Shown: in pieces, positions 31,317 to 38,735 of the stretch
Layout of the letters: every line of letters starts with the position of its first letter
Position numbering within the stretch: the stretch's first letter is position 1
DNA from: JAAFIM01 sp964467315
GTDB lineage: Bacteria; Bacteroidota; Bacteroidia; Chitinophagales; Saprospiraceae
Assembly (NCBI GenBank): GCA_964467315.1
Contig: CAYXSA010000021.1
Location: 1 to 52,917 of the forward strand
DNA: 52,917 bases
Direction of reading: 5' to 3'
The notes under the pieces: model-generated
Told to the model about the DNA's origin: nothing
The model's input: only the letters and a program-made list of their open reading frames with translations
The model's database searches: none
Position numbers and translations under genes: made by a program

Positions 31317-32420
31317 ATGAAATATATTCTTTCAGGCGGCGGCACAGGCGGGCATATCTTTCCTGCTATTGCGATTGCCGATGCGATAAAAGTATTAGAC
31401 CCTGCGGCGGAAATTTTATTTGTGGGCGCATTGGGCAAGATGGAGATGGAGCGCGTACCGAAGGCGGGCTACCCTATCGAAGGTTTATGGATTAGCGGAC
31501 TGCAGCGGCGTTTGTCCTTAGATTTGCTGGCTTTTCCGTTTAAGCTGATTTCGAGCTGGTGGCGCTCGCGGGGCATTTTGGCGAAATTTAAGCCCGATGC
31601 GGTCGTGGGCGTGGGCGGTTATGCGAGCGGGGTGATTGTGCGCACGGCAGCGGGAAAGGGCATTCCGACTTTGATACACGAACAAAATTCTTTCGCGGGT
31701 TTGACCAACCGCACTTTGGGCAAGTCCGTAAACAAGGTCTGCGTAGCTTCGGAAGGTATGGAGCGCTTTTTCCCGAAAGAGAAACTCATTTTCACGGGCA
31801 ACCCTGTGCGGGCGGATATTTTCGATAGCAAGGATTACCGCGCTGAAGCGGCGGCGCATTATGGTCTGTCGCTGGATAAGCCCACGATTTTTGTCGTCGG
31901 CGGCAGCTTGGGCGCTCGCACGCTCAATGATACCGTAAAAATGCACTTAGACCAACTGCGCGATGCAGGCGTACAGGTGCTTTGGCAATGCGGCAAAATC
32001 TACTACGAGGAGTTTGCGCCCATCGCCGCCAACTATACGAATGTGCGTTTGCTTGCGTTTATAGATAAGATGCTTTGGGCGTATCAGTTGGCAGATGTAG
32101 TCATCTCGCGCGCGGGCGCGCTGTCGATAGCCGAATTGTGCGCCGTAGCGCGCCCTGCTATCTTTGTTCCCTCGCCCAATGTTACTGACGACCATCAGAC
32201 CGCCAACGCCCGCCGACTCACAGACCAAAACGCCGCCTTGCTCGTCAGCGACAGCGAAGCCCGCCAAAAGCTCATTCCCCAAGCACTGGAATTGCTACAA
32301 AACAGCGCCCTTCGCACCCAACTACAGCAAAACATAGCCCCCCTCGCTACCCCTCATGCCGCCGAAGCCATCGCTCGCGAAGTCCTCGCCTTAGCCGAAA
32401 AACGAAAAAATAAAGCATAA
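31317..32420 (+). CDS. murG: UDP-N-acetylglucosamine transferase MurG
   Basis: A 367-aa GT-B glycosyltransferase that adds GlcNAc to lipid I to form lipid II on the inner face of the membrane. The N-terminal signature SGGGTGGHIFPA (residues 6-17), the membrane-associated patch LQRRLSLDLLAFPFKLISSWW, HEQNSFAGLTNR, GGSLGAR and the UDP-GlcNAc-binding region (SRAGALSIAELCAVARPAIFVPSP, DDHQTANA) are all present. I start at the ATG at 31317; upstream in-frame codons come from repeat copy B. The gene stands outside a mur/fts cluster: its neighbours are not cell-division genes. Length is normal. Confidence 0.96.
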   Translation: MKYILSGGGTGGHIFPAIAIADAIKVLDPAAEILFVGALGKMEMERVPKAGYPIEGLWISGLQRRLSLDLLAFPFKLISSWWRSRGILAKFKPDAVVGVGGYASGVIVRTAAGKGIPTLIHEQNSFAGLTNRTLGKSVNKVCVASEGMERFFPKEKLIFTGNPVRADIFDSKDYRAEAAAHYGLSLDKPTIFVVGGSLGARTLNDTVKMHLDQLRDAGVQVLWQCGKIYYEEFAPIAANYTNVRLLAFIDKMLWAYQLADVVISRAGALSIAELCAVARPAIFVPSPNVTDDHQTANARRLTDQNAALLVSDSEARQKLIPQALELLQNSALRTQLQQNIAPLATPHAAEAIAREVLALAEKRKNKA

Positions 32421-32493
32421 AACTTGCTACCCATGCCGCAAGCGCAGCGAACGGCATCGTACCAGAAGAGCACGCCAAAATACCCCACCCCAC

Positions 32494-32853
32494 ATGAGCC
32501 ACTACCAAATCAACCCAGAGGGCGAGCAAACCGTCATTCTACAGCTCACTACCCTACTCGACCCTACCGAAAATCAAGGCATTTTAGAAAAGTGTATCGC
32601 CCAACTCGATGAAAATCGGCTTTTTTGGGTCGTGGACATGAGCGCCATGAGCTTCGTCAATAGCACAGGGCTAAATTTCCTTATCTCGCTCCTCACGCGC
32701 ACCCGCACGCGCGGCGGCGAGGTCGTTTTGGCGGGTTTATCTGATAGAATTAAACAAGTACTGGTGCTTACGCGTTTGCAGACCATGTTTATCGCTTGCA
32801 ATAGCCAAGCGGAAGCCTTAGAATTTCTATCGCAAAGCCAAAAAAGTAGCTAA
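32494..32853 (+). CDS. STAS-domain protein (anti-sigma factor antagonist type)
   Basis: A 119-aa single STAS domain of the SpoIIAA/RsbV kind. The core reads FWVVDMSAMSFVNSTGLNFLISLLTR, where the Ser of NSTG is at the position phosphorylated in anti-anti-sigma factors. No anti-sigma kinase or serine phosphatase gene is near. The DUF2452 gene begins 6 bp after its stop, so they form an operon. In Bacteroidota such free-standing STAS proteins may act in other switches, so the sigma-factor link is not assured. Confidence 0.85.
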   Translation: MSHYQINPEGEQTVILQLTTLLDPTENQGILEKCIAQLDENRLFWVVDMSAMSFVNSTGLNFLISLLTRTRTRGGEVVLAGLSDRIKQVLVLTRLQTMFIACNSQAEALEFLSQSQKSS

Positions 32854-32859
32854 TTTCCT

Positions 32860-33318
32860 ATGTCGCCACTGCCATTCGACGAAAATACGGGGGAGTTTTT
32901 CAACCCCATAGACGAGCGTAAAATTACCCACACGCCCAGCACCCTACCGTATGCGCATACCAGCGGCTCCGCTGTCATCAAACCCATCGACAAAGGGCGC
33001 GTAAAAGGCGTAGCCGTCGAAGCCATGCGCCAGCAAACCAATATGCAGCTGGAGCAAATCCGCCGACAAATGGAGCTGCTCGCCGAACAAGCCCGCCGCA
33101 TACAACGCCGCATCGAGGTTTCGGAAATGATTTACGCCGCCGACTTGGGTTTCCGCCCCGTCATGGGGCAGACCTATTACCTCTACGAGCGCCCCGACGG
33201 CTCGCACGCGTTGAGCATGATAGCCAGCGACGAATGGGGACGCAAAGGCAGCCCTTTCAAATCTTATATCGCCGCCGCTACCCTCCTTGCCGACCATACT
33301 TGGGACATTCAGGATTGA
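32860..33318 (+). CDS. DUF2452 family protein
   Basis: A 152-aa cytoplasmic protein matching the DUF2452 pattern: PIDKGRVKGVAVEAMRQQT, a long amphipathic helix (QLEQIRRQMELLAEQARRIQRR), then LGFRPVMGQTYYLYERPDG and SMIASDEWG, ending in LLADHTWDI. The family is conserved in Bacteroidota and in some animals; its biochemical role is not known to me. It is 6 bp downstream of the STAS gene, so the two may act together. R14 follows directly after its stop. Confidence 0.82.
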   Translation: MSPLPFDENTGEFFNPIDERKITHTPSTLPYAHTSGSAVIKPIDKGRVKGVAVEAMRQQTNMQLEQIRRQMELLAEQARRIQRRIEVSEMIYAADLGFRPVMGQTYYLYERPDGSHALSMIASDEWGRKGSPFKSYIAAATLLADHTWDIQD

Positions 33319-33325
33319 TTTTTTT

Positions 33326-33455
33326 GGGCGTGCCCGCCGCGCCACGCCTGCCGCAAAGGGCGGCAGGCGGAGCCGTAGCATGCTACGGCTCTACTGGCGC
33401 GCGGTCGGGCTATCCGTTGCAGCCGCTGCGCGGCTTCCACTACTATCCCTCACGC
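33326..33455 (-). repeat. Three-way-junction repeat, copy R14
   Basis: On the minus strand: GCGTGAGGGATAG, arm B TAGTGGAA-GCCGC/GCGGC-TGCAACGG, ATAGCCCGACC, arm C with the GAGCCGTAGCATGC palindrome and CGCCTGCCG/CGGCAGGCG, GGGCACGCCC and an A7 tract. A T-A pair in arm B replaces the C-G of R10. Confidence 0.93.
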
Positions 33456-33475
33456 TTTTTTTACAAACATTTGCC

Positions 33476-33931
33476 ATGCGTTTAATCCTACAACGGGTTT
33501 CCGAAGCCAGCGTAACTATAGACGGTCAAGTAAAAGACCAAATCGGCGCGGGCTTGCTCCTACTCTTAGGCATCGAAGGCAGCGACACAGAGGAGGATAT
33601 AGATTATCTTTGCAAAAAGCTGTTGCAAATGCGTATATTTGGCGACGCAGAGGGCAAAATGAACCTATCCGTACAAGACATAAACGGCGAAATTTTGCTT
33701 ATCAGCCAATTTACGCTCTTTGCGCAGACCCAAAAAGGCAATCGCCCTTCCTTCATTCGCGCCGCCCGCCCCGAGCAAGCCATACCCTTATACGAAAAAT
33801 TCATAGAAAAGCTACAGACGCTTACAGCTCGGCGCATCGCCTGCGGCATCTTTGGTGCAGATATGAAAGTCGCCTTAGTCAATGATGGCCCTGTTACTAT
33901 CTTACTCGACAGCCGCCAACGCGATTTATAA
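33476..33931 (+). CDS. dtd: D-aminoacyl-tRNA deacylase
   Basis: A 151-aa cytosolic enzyme that removes D-amino acids (and Gly) wrongly attached to tRNA. It has the N-terminal MRLILQRVSEASVTIDG, the active-site SQFTLFAQ and the C-terminal NDGPVTILLDS with the Gly-cisPro pair. Length and order fit the family exactly. The start is the ATG at 33476; the longer in-frame reading begins inside R14 and is artefactual. The element lies only 20 bp upstream, so R14 occupies the place where the promoter would be; dtd may be read through from the STAS operon. Confidence 0.96.
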   Translation: MRLILQRVSEASVTIDGQVKDQIGAGLLLLLGIEGSDTEEDIDYLCKKLLQMRIFGDAEGKMNLSVQDINGEILLISQFTLFAQTQKGNRPSFIRAARPEQAIPLYEKFIEKLQTLTARRIACGIFGADMKVALVNDGPVTILLDSRQRDL

Positions 33932-33971
33932 TACACAATCATTTTTTCATACCTTTTCCAAATTCTCCACT

Positions 33972-34808
33972 ATGAAATTCAAAGTTCTTTACTCTATTCT
34001 CGGCTTGGCTTTTGCGGCTTCGCTCTTCATGGGTAATGCCAATGGGCCTGCTGCCAATGGCAACGGAAACGTTTCAGGCGCAGTAGCAGGCAATACCTGC
34101 GGTACTTGCCACGGCGCTGTCAACCCCAATGCCACGACCAATATCCAATTGGAAGACAGTCAAGGCAACTTCGTAACAGAATACACGCCAGGCGCTGTCT
34201 ATCGGGTATTTATAGGCTTGGGTCTCAATGGCACTTCTGCTCCCAATACGGGTTTTCAAGCTACCGTGCGCAACAGCGACAACAGCAACACAGCAGGTAC
34301 TATCGCCCTCGCGCCTAACTCTGTAGGTATTCGCATAATCAACGGATTGGCAGAGCATTCGCAAAAAAATACGGTGAATGGTACTTTTAGTTTCCAATGG
34401 ACAGCCCCAGCAGCGGGCGCGGGTAGCGTGCAAATTTTCGCCAACGGAGTCCTTTCCAACAACAATAATCTAAACAGCGGCGACGCTGTCGCTCCAGTAG
34501 CCTCCGTAACGATAACAGAAGCGGGCGCTATCGGCGTAAACGAAACGGCAACGCTTCGCGTGGAGCCTTATCTGTTCCCCACGCGGGCGGAGTCTGAATT
34601 GAATGTACGTTTTACAGCGGCGCACGATATGGAGTACACGATGGAGGTCGTCAGTGTGATGGGGCAGCTTTTGAGTAGCCAAACGGTACGCGTCGGTAGC
34701 GGCGAGCAAACGCAAACGATGAACGTCGCCGAGCTTGCTCAAGGCATGTATTTCCTTCGCTTGCGCACTGCCCACAGCGTAGAAGCGGTGCTGCCTTTCC
34801 AGAAATAG
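33972..34808 (+). CDS. Secreted protein with CxxCH motif and T9SS sorting domain
   Basis: A 278-aa protein with a signal peptide (to about residue 24), then NTCGTCHG (Cys43, Cys46, His47), a CxxCH of the kind that binds c-type heme or, in this family, marks a choice-of-anchor/Reeler-like domain. The central domain (50-200) is beta-rich with Asn/Thr/Gly. The last 75 residues (RVEPYLFPTRAESELNVRF ... GMYFLRLRTAHSVEAVLPFQK) are a type A T9SS C-terminal sorting domain, so it should be delivered to the cell surface. porD, a T9SS component, lies 0.9 kb downstream. The exact role is unknown, and a single heme is possible but not shown. Confidence 0.82.
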   Translation: MKFKVLYSILGLAFAASLFMGNANGPAANGNGNVSGAVAGNTCGTCHGAVNPNATTNIQLEDSQGNFVTEYTPGAVYRVFIGLGLNGTSAPNTGFQATVRNSDNSNTAGTIALAPNSVGIRIINGLAEHSQKNTVNGTFSFQWTAPAAGAGSVQIFANGVLSNNNNLNSGDAVAPVASVTITEAGAIGVNETATLRVEPYLFPTRAESELNVRFTAAHDMEYTMEVVSVMGQLLSSQTVRVGSGEQTQTMNVAELAQGMYFLRLRTAHSVEAVLPFQK

Positions 34809-34829
34809 CGCGGGGCGGCGCCCTGCGCC

Positions 34830-35021
34830 GCGTGAGGGATAGGAGCGAAACCAGCCGCCGACTTGTTCGGCGGCTGATGTAGCGGATAGCCCGACCCCGC
34901 GCCAGTAGAGCCGTAGCAACCACAAGTGCCCACAAGTGCCGAAGGCACGCCGTGGTAAGCACGCCGTGGCTACGGCTCCGCCCGCCGCCCTTTGCGGTGG
35001 GCGTGGCGCGGGGGCACGCCC
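34830..35021 (+). repeat. Three-way-junction repeat, copy R15 (long arm C)
   Basis: GCGTGAGGGATAG, arm B GAGCGAAACC-AGCCGCCGA/TCGGCGGCT-GATGTAGCGG, ATAGCCCGACC, arm C closed by CCCCGCGCC/GGCGCGGGG with a GAGCCGTAGC module that contains further nested CACAAGTGCC and GGCACGCCGTGG repeats, then GGGCACGCCC and an A7 tract. Confidence 0.92.
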
Positions 35022-35068
35022 CCAAAAAAAGTCTTCCTTACCCACAAACCTATTAAATATCCAATTTT

Positions 35069-35692
35069 ATGAACATCTACGAAGACCTCCAGCGGCTCGA
35101 CCAACTGCGCAGGCAGGGCATTTTGACAGATGAGGAATTTGAGCAGGAGAAAGCCCGCTTGCTCGCCGCCGCCGAAGCTCCGAAGGAGCAAAGTAGCGCG
35201 CGAAATCAGGGCGCACGCAACGCCCCCGCGATGGGCAGCGGCTACAGCATCGGCGAAGACAAGGCGAAAAATGGTACTTATGCGCTTTTGCTGCACGTTT
35301 TGCTATTTGTGCCCTCTATCGGCTGGCTTATCGTGCTGATTATGTGGTTGGTGAAAAAGGGCGAAAGTCCGCTGGTGCGCCAACATGGCGCAGCAGTGAT
35401 GAATATGCTGCTCTCTACGCTGATATATGTACTGGTATTCATGTTTATTATTGGAACCCTGCTTATAGCGGCATTGGGCGCACGCGGCGAAGGGGCAGCC
35501 ATACTTTTTGCAGGACTTTTTTATCTACTTGTGCTTGGTTACGCTATCGCCAATCTGGTTTTTATCGTTATGAATGCGATAAAGGCGAGCAACGGGCAGC
35601 CCGCAAGCTACCCGCTGGCGCTGCGCTTGATAGATACCTCTATGCCCGAACTGACGGAACAAGCGAACATAGAGAATCATTTTGGCAGTTAA
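35069..35692 (+). CDS. SHOCT-DUF4870 membrane protein
   Basis: A 207-aa protein with an N-terminal SHOCT motif (LQRLDQLRRQGILTDEEFEQEKARLL, residues 7-32), a linker, and a DUF4870 (Tic20-like) membrane domain. Segments lie near 71-93, 108-135 and 140-168; RQHGAAVMNMLLSTLIY is the family hallmark (charged RQH before a helix). The function of the family is not established. It starts 48 nt after R15, whose A tract forms part of the leader, and the porD gene follows after 25 bp in the same direction, so the two may be co-transcribed. Confidence 0.85.
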   Translation: MNIYEDLQRLDQLRRQGILTDEEFEQEKARLLAAAEAPKEQSSARNQGARNAPAMGSGYSIGEDKAKNGTYALLLHVLLFVPSIGWLIVLIMWLVKKGESPLVRQHGAAVMNMLLSTLIYVLVFMFIIGTLLIAALGARGEGAAILFAGLFYLLVLGYAIANLVFIVMNAIKASNGQPASYPLALRLIDTSMPELTEQANIENHFGS

Positions 35693-35717
35693 AATATAGA
35701 CAGTTATAAATAGATTT

Positions 35718-36647
35718 ATGCGCAAATTTTGGCAATATGCGGCAGCTTTCGCGGCGGTCGTTTTCTTCTTTTCGAGGTCTGCGGCGAGTGCGCAGGAATT
35801 TAAATGCGATGTTACCATCAACACGCCAAAGGCTTTTAATACAGACCCCAAAGTATTTAAGAGCCTAAAAACGGCGCTCACAGAGTTCGTCAATAATCGC
35901 AAATGGACGGAGCAGGAGCTAACGCCCGAAGAGCGCATAGAGCTAAATATCATCATTACCATCAACGAAGAGTTGTCGGCGACTTCCTTCGGGGCGCATC
36001 TCACCGTGCAAGCGGCGCGCCCTGTGTACAATAGCGGCTACAGTTCGGTGCTCTTGCAGCACTTGGATAAAGATTTCGTTTTCAGCTATGGCGAATTTGA
36101 GGTCATGGACTTCACGGAAAACGCCTACACCTCCAATTTGACCTCCATTATCGCCTTCTATGCCTACATCGTTTTGGGCTTAGATGCGGATTCTTTTTCC
36201 GAATTGGGGGGCGAGGAGTATTATCAGAAAGCCCAAACCATCGTCAACACCGCGCCTGCTTCTGCGCCTGCGGGTTGGAAGATGAACGACCGCATAGCCG
36301 TAGACGGCAGGTCGCGTTATTTTTTGATTAACAACCTCCTCAATCCGCGCGTGCAACCCATGCGCCGCGCCTTTTATCAGTATTATTTGCTGGGTTTAGA
36401 CCTTTTGAGCAAGACGGAAACGCGGGGCGACGGCTTAAAGGCAATGTCTACGGCACTGGAGGCGATACAGCGCGTCAATACGGAGTTTCCCGCCTCGATG
36501 ATAGTGCAGGTATTTGCCAATATGAAACGCGACGAAATAGTGGGAGCGTTTGCGGTGGCAGACATCACGACGCGGCGCAAGATACACGACATCATGATAA
36601 AGCTCGACGGTACAAAGGCAGAGCAGTATAAGGAGCTGTTGAAGTAA
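35718..36647 (+). CDS. porD: Type IX secretion system protein PorD (DUF4835)
   Basis: A 309-aa exported protein with a signal peptide ending near residue 25 (ASAQ). It matches DUF4835/PorD: FKCDVTINTPKAFNTDPKVFKSLKTALTEFVNNRKWT, then LNIIITINEE, YNSGYSSVLLQHLDKDFVFSY, SNLTSIIAFYAYIVLGLDADSF and GWKMND. PorD is required for assembly or function of the T9SS in some Bacteroidota, although its exact place is not well defined. The nearby CTD-bearing protein shows that the system is in use. It ends with a strong terminator. Confidence 0.9.
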   Translation: MRKFWQYAAAFAAVVFFFSRSAASAQEFKCDVTINTPKAFNTDPKVFKSLKTALTEFVNNRKWTEQELTPEERIELNIIITINEELSATSFGAHLTVQAARPVYNSGYSSVLLQHLDKDFVFSYGEFEVMDFTENAYTSNLTSIIAFYAYIVLGLDADSFSELGGEEYYQKAQTIVNTAPASAPAGWKMNDRIAVDGRSRYFLINNLLNPRVQPMRRAFYQYYLLGLDLLSKTETRGDGLKAMSTALEAIQRVNTEFPASMIVQVFANMKRDEIVGAFAVADITTRRKIHDIMIKLDGTKAEQYKELLK

Positions 36648-36654
36648 CCTAAAT

Positions 36655-36695
36655 AAAAAACGCAAATAGCTGATAATCAGCTACTTGCGTTTTTT
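36655..36695 (+). terminator. Intrinsic terminator after porD
   Basis: CGCAA-TAGCTG and CAGCTA-TTGCG form a stem with one mismatch and a 5-nt loop, flanked by A6 and T6, so it can end transcripts from both sides. The convergent M48 gene ends at 36723. Confidence 0.85.
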
Positions 36696-36722
36696 ATTTT
36701 GAAGTTTAAACAGCTTCTTTAC

Positions 36723-37517
36723 TCAAAATCTGCTCCTAAATGTTGCCCAGCCCGAATTAGGCATAGGGGTCGTTGAGCATTTTAGCTCTGTAGCTCGTGC
36801 TTTGATGGCTTGTACGCGGTTGCCAGGGTTGGGGTGTGTACTTAGGAAAGAAGGCATACCGCCACCGCTGCCGCTGCTCGTGAGTTTTTGGAAAAAGCCA
36901 GCCGCGCCGTCGGCTGCATAACCAGAGCCGCAGAGATAATCGACAGAGTGTGCATCAGCATCTTTCTCGTGGGCGCGGCTAAAACTTAGCTGCGTCAATC
37001 CTGCTGCGATTTCTGCCAACGCGCCGCCCTGCGTGCCCGACAATATCGCCAATAGCGCCTGCAAGCCGTAGGCTTTCGTCATTGCTTGAGTGGAGTGGCG
37101 TTGGTCGGCGTGGGCAATTTCGTGCCCCAAGACTCCCGCCAAATGGTCGGCTTGGTCGAGGTATTTTATCAGACCCGTATAAACACAGATAAAGCCCCCA
37201 GGCGCGGCAAAGGCGTTGAGCGTTTTATCGTCTTTAATGATGTGCAACTCCCATCTAAATCGGCTTTTGTACTTGATATGTGGCGACTTTAGTATCTGGT
37301 CGCGCATCGCATACAGATAATTATACGACTGCTCATTGCCCACAAACGGCAAAATCGGGTACTTGCTGGGGTTGCTCATTATCTCGGCTTTGAGCTTTGC
37401 GCCGAGTTGCACATCTTGCTCCACCGTAAACACATTTAGACCGCGCCCGTTTTTGCAAGCCGATATTGCCAAGAGCATAAGCAGCAACGCAGACAAGGAT
37501 AATAGCGTCTTTTTCAT
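36723..37517 (-). CDS. M48 family metalloprotease, lipoprotein
   Basis: A 264-aa predicted lipoprotein (lipobox AISAC, Cys21) with an M48 peptidase domain: HEIAH at 132-136 binds zinc and supplies the catalytic Glu, and EKDADAHSVDY (near 189) gives the third zinc ligand. NAFAAPGGFICVYTGLI and HPNPGNRVQAIK are typical of the BepA/LoiP/YggG group, which degrade misfolded envelope proteins or aid outer-membrane assembly. It is anchored outside the cytoplasm, and the length is complete. It starts 13 bp after the transketolase subunit gene on the same strand, so it is likely co-transcribed though functionally unrelated. Confidence 0.9.
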   Translation of the reverse strand: MKKTLLSLSALLLMLLAISACKNGRGLNVFTVEQDVQLGAKLKAEIMSNPSKYPILPFVGNEQSYNYLYAMRDQILKSPHIKYKSRFRWELHIIKDDKTLNAFAAPGGFICVYTGLIKYLDQADHLAGVLGHEIAHADQRHSTQAMTKAYGLQALLAILSGTQGGALAEIAAGLTQLSFSRAHEKDADAHSVDYLCGSGYAADGAAGFFQKLTSSGSGGGMPSFLSTHPNPGNRVQAIKARATELKCSTTPMPNSGWATFRSRF

Positions 37518-37530
37518 AGGCTGTTTTTTG

Positions 37531-38493
37531 TTATTTACGGCGAGCCATAGCGCGGCGGGCGGCAGCGACTACATCGGGCGTATCCAAACCGTATTTTTTT
37601 AGCAAATCGTCGGCTTTTCCGCTCTCGCCAAAGGTGTCTTTAGTGCCGACCATTTCCATAGGCGCAGGCAATTTTCGAGCCAACAAACCTGCGATGCTCT
37701 CGCCCAAACCACCGTAGATATTGTGTTCTTCTGCCACCACGACGCAGCCCGTCTTTGCTACAGAAGCCAAAACGGCTTCCTCATCGAGCGGTTTTATCGT
37801 GTGTATATTGATGACTTCGCAGCTTATGCCCTCCGCTTCGAGCTGCTTGGCTGCCTCTACCGCCTTCCAAACGAGATGCCCCGTAGCGAAAATGCTGACA
37901 TCTTTACCCTCGCCCAAAATCAAGGCTTTTCCTATCTCAAAGGGCAGCCCCTCCGTAAACATCGCCCAAGCAGGGCGACCAAAACGCAGGTACACGGGCG
38001 CATCGATATCGGCTATCGCTATCGTGGCTAAGCGCGTTTGATTGTAGTCGGCGGGGTTGATGACCACCATCGAAGGCAGCATTTTCATCATACCGATGTC
38101 CTCCAAAATCTGATGCGTTGCCCCATCTTCGCCCAAAGTCAAACCCGCGTGCGAGGCACAAATTTTTACGTTTTTATGCGAGTAAGCGATAGATTGGCGA
38201 ATTTGGTCATAGACGCGACCCGTCGAAAAATTGGCAAAAGTCCCCGTATAAGGTATCTTTCCTGCCGTCGCCAGACCCGCCGCAATGCCCATCATATTCG
38301 CCTCCGCGATGCCAACCTGAAAAAATCTTTCGGGAAAATCCGCGATAAATTTTTCCATTTTCAGCGAGCCGATAAGGTCGGCGCAGAGCGCTACGACGCT
38401 CGGATTTTTTTGCGCGACCTCCCATAGTCCGTCGCCAAATCCGTCCCGCGTTGCCTTTTTCCCTGTACTTTTGATGTCCTGAATGCTAAGCAT
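37531..38493 (-). CDS. Transketolase, C-terminal (pyrimidine-binding) subunit
   Basis: A 320-aa protein matching the PYR and C-terminal domains of transketolase: ALCADLIGS, FQVGIAEANMMGIAAGLATAGKIPY, the catalytic-type SHAGLTLGEDGATHQ, and the C-terminal VINIHTIKPLDEE, EEHNIYGGLGES. In split transketolases this half pairs with a separate ThDP-phosphate-binding N-terminal subunit in the pentose phosphate pathway. That partner gene is not next to it: the upstream neighbour is R16 and then a divergent receptor gene, so the N-terminal half must lie elsewhere. The length fits the half-enzyme. It is probably co-transcribed with the M48 peptidase gene. Confidence 0.93.
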   Translation of the reverse strand: MLSIQDIKSTGKKATRDGFGDGLWEVAQKNPSVVALCADLIGSLKMEKFIADFPERFFQVGIAEANMMGIAAGLATAGKIPYTGTFANFSTGRVYDQIRQSIAYSHKNVKICASHAGLTLGEDGATHQILEDIGMMKMLPSMVVINPADYNQTRLATIAIADIDAPVYLRFGRPAWAMFTEGLPFEIGKALILGEGKDVSIFATGHLVWKAVEAAKQLEAEGISCEVINIHTIKPLDEEAVLASVAKTGCVVVAEEHNIYGGLGESIAGLLARKLPAPMEMVGTKDTFGESGKADDLLKKYGLDTPDVVAAARRAMARRK

Positions 38494-38532
38494 ATCCTTG
38501 TCGGTATCGGTTATTTTGGTTTTTATTTTTTT

Positions 38533-38631
38533 GGGGCGTGCCCCCGCCGCGAATGCGGCGGGGTCGGGCTATCCGCTCCATCACCTTCGCGGCGGCACGC
38601 CGCTCGGTGGTTCCGCTTCTATCCCTCACGC
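38533..38631 (-). repeat. Three-way-junction repeat, copy R16
   Basis: On the minus strand: GCGTGAGGGATAG, arm B AAGCGGAACC-ACCGAGCGGC...GATGGAGCGG, ATAGCCCGACC, arm C CCCCGCCGC/GCGGCGGGG and GGGCACGCCCC with an A7 tract. At one base pair where R10 has G-C this copy has G opposite G. Confidence 0.91.
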
Positions 38632-38664
38632 GAGGAACTCCGCACAAAAGTACAAAAAAAGCTG

Positions 38665-38672
38665 TATTTTTG
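38665..38672 (+). promoter_or_regulatory. -7 box of the second TonB receptor gene
   Basis: TATTTTTG matches TAnnTTTG. The leader to the ATG at 38736 is about 60 nt and holds no riboswitch-like structure that I can see. Confidence 0.5.
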
Positions 38673-38735
38673 CGTCAAATAGGCTGCCTTAGGACAGGGA
38701 TTTATAGGATTTTTCAGAAAAACAAATTACCGCGT

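Noticed and set aside
32427..32463. A third copy of repeat family 2 after murG
   Set aside because: It shares only ATGCCG/CGGCAT and GTACC with copies A and B, too little to be certain; it is mentioned only as a possible relative.
38632..38735. A cobalamin riboswitch before the BtuB-like receptor gene
   Set aside because: The leader after the -7 box is only about 60 nt and shows no B12-box sequence or long paired structure.
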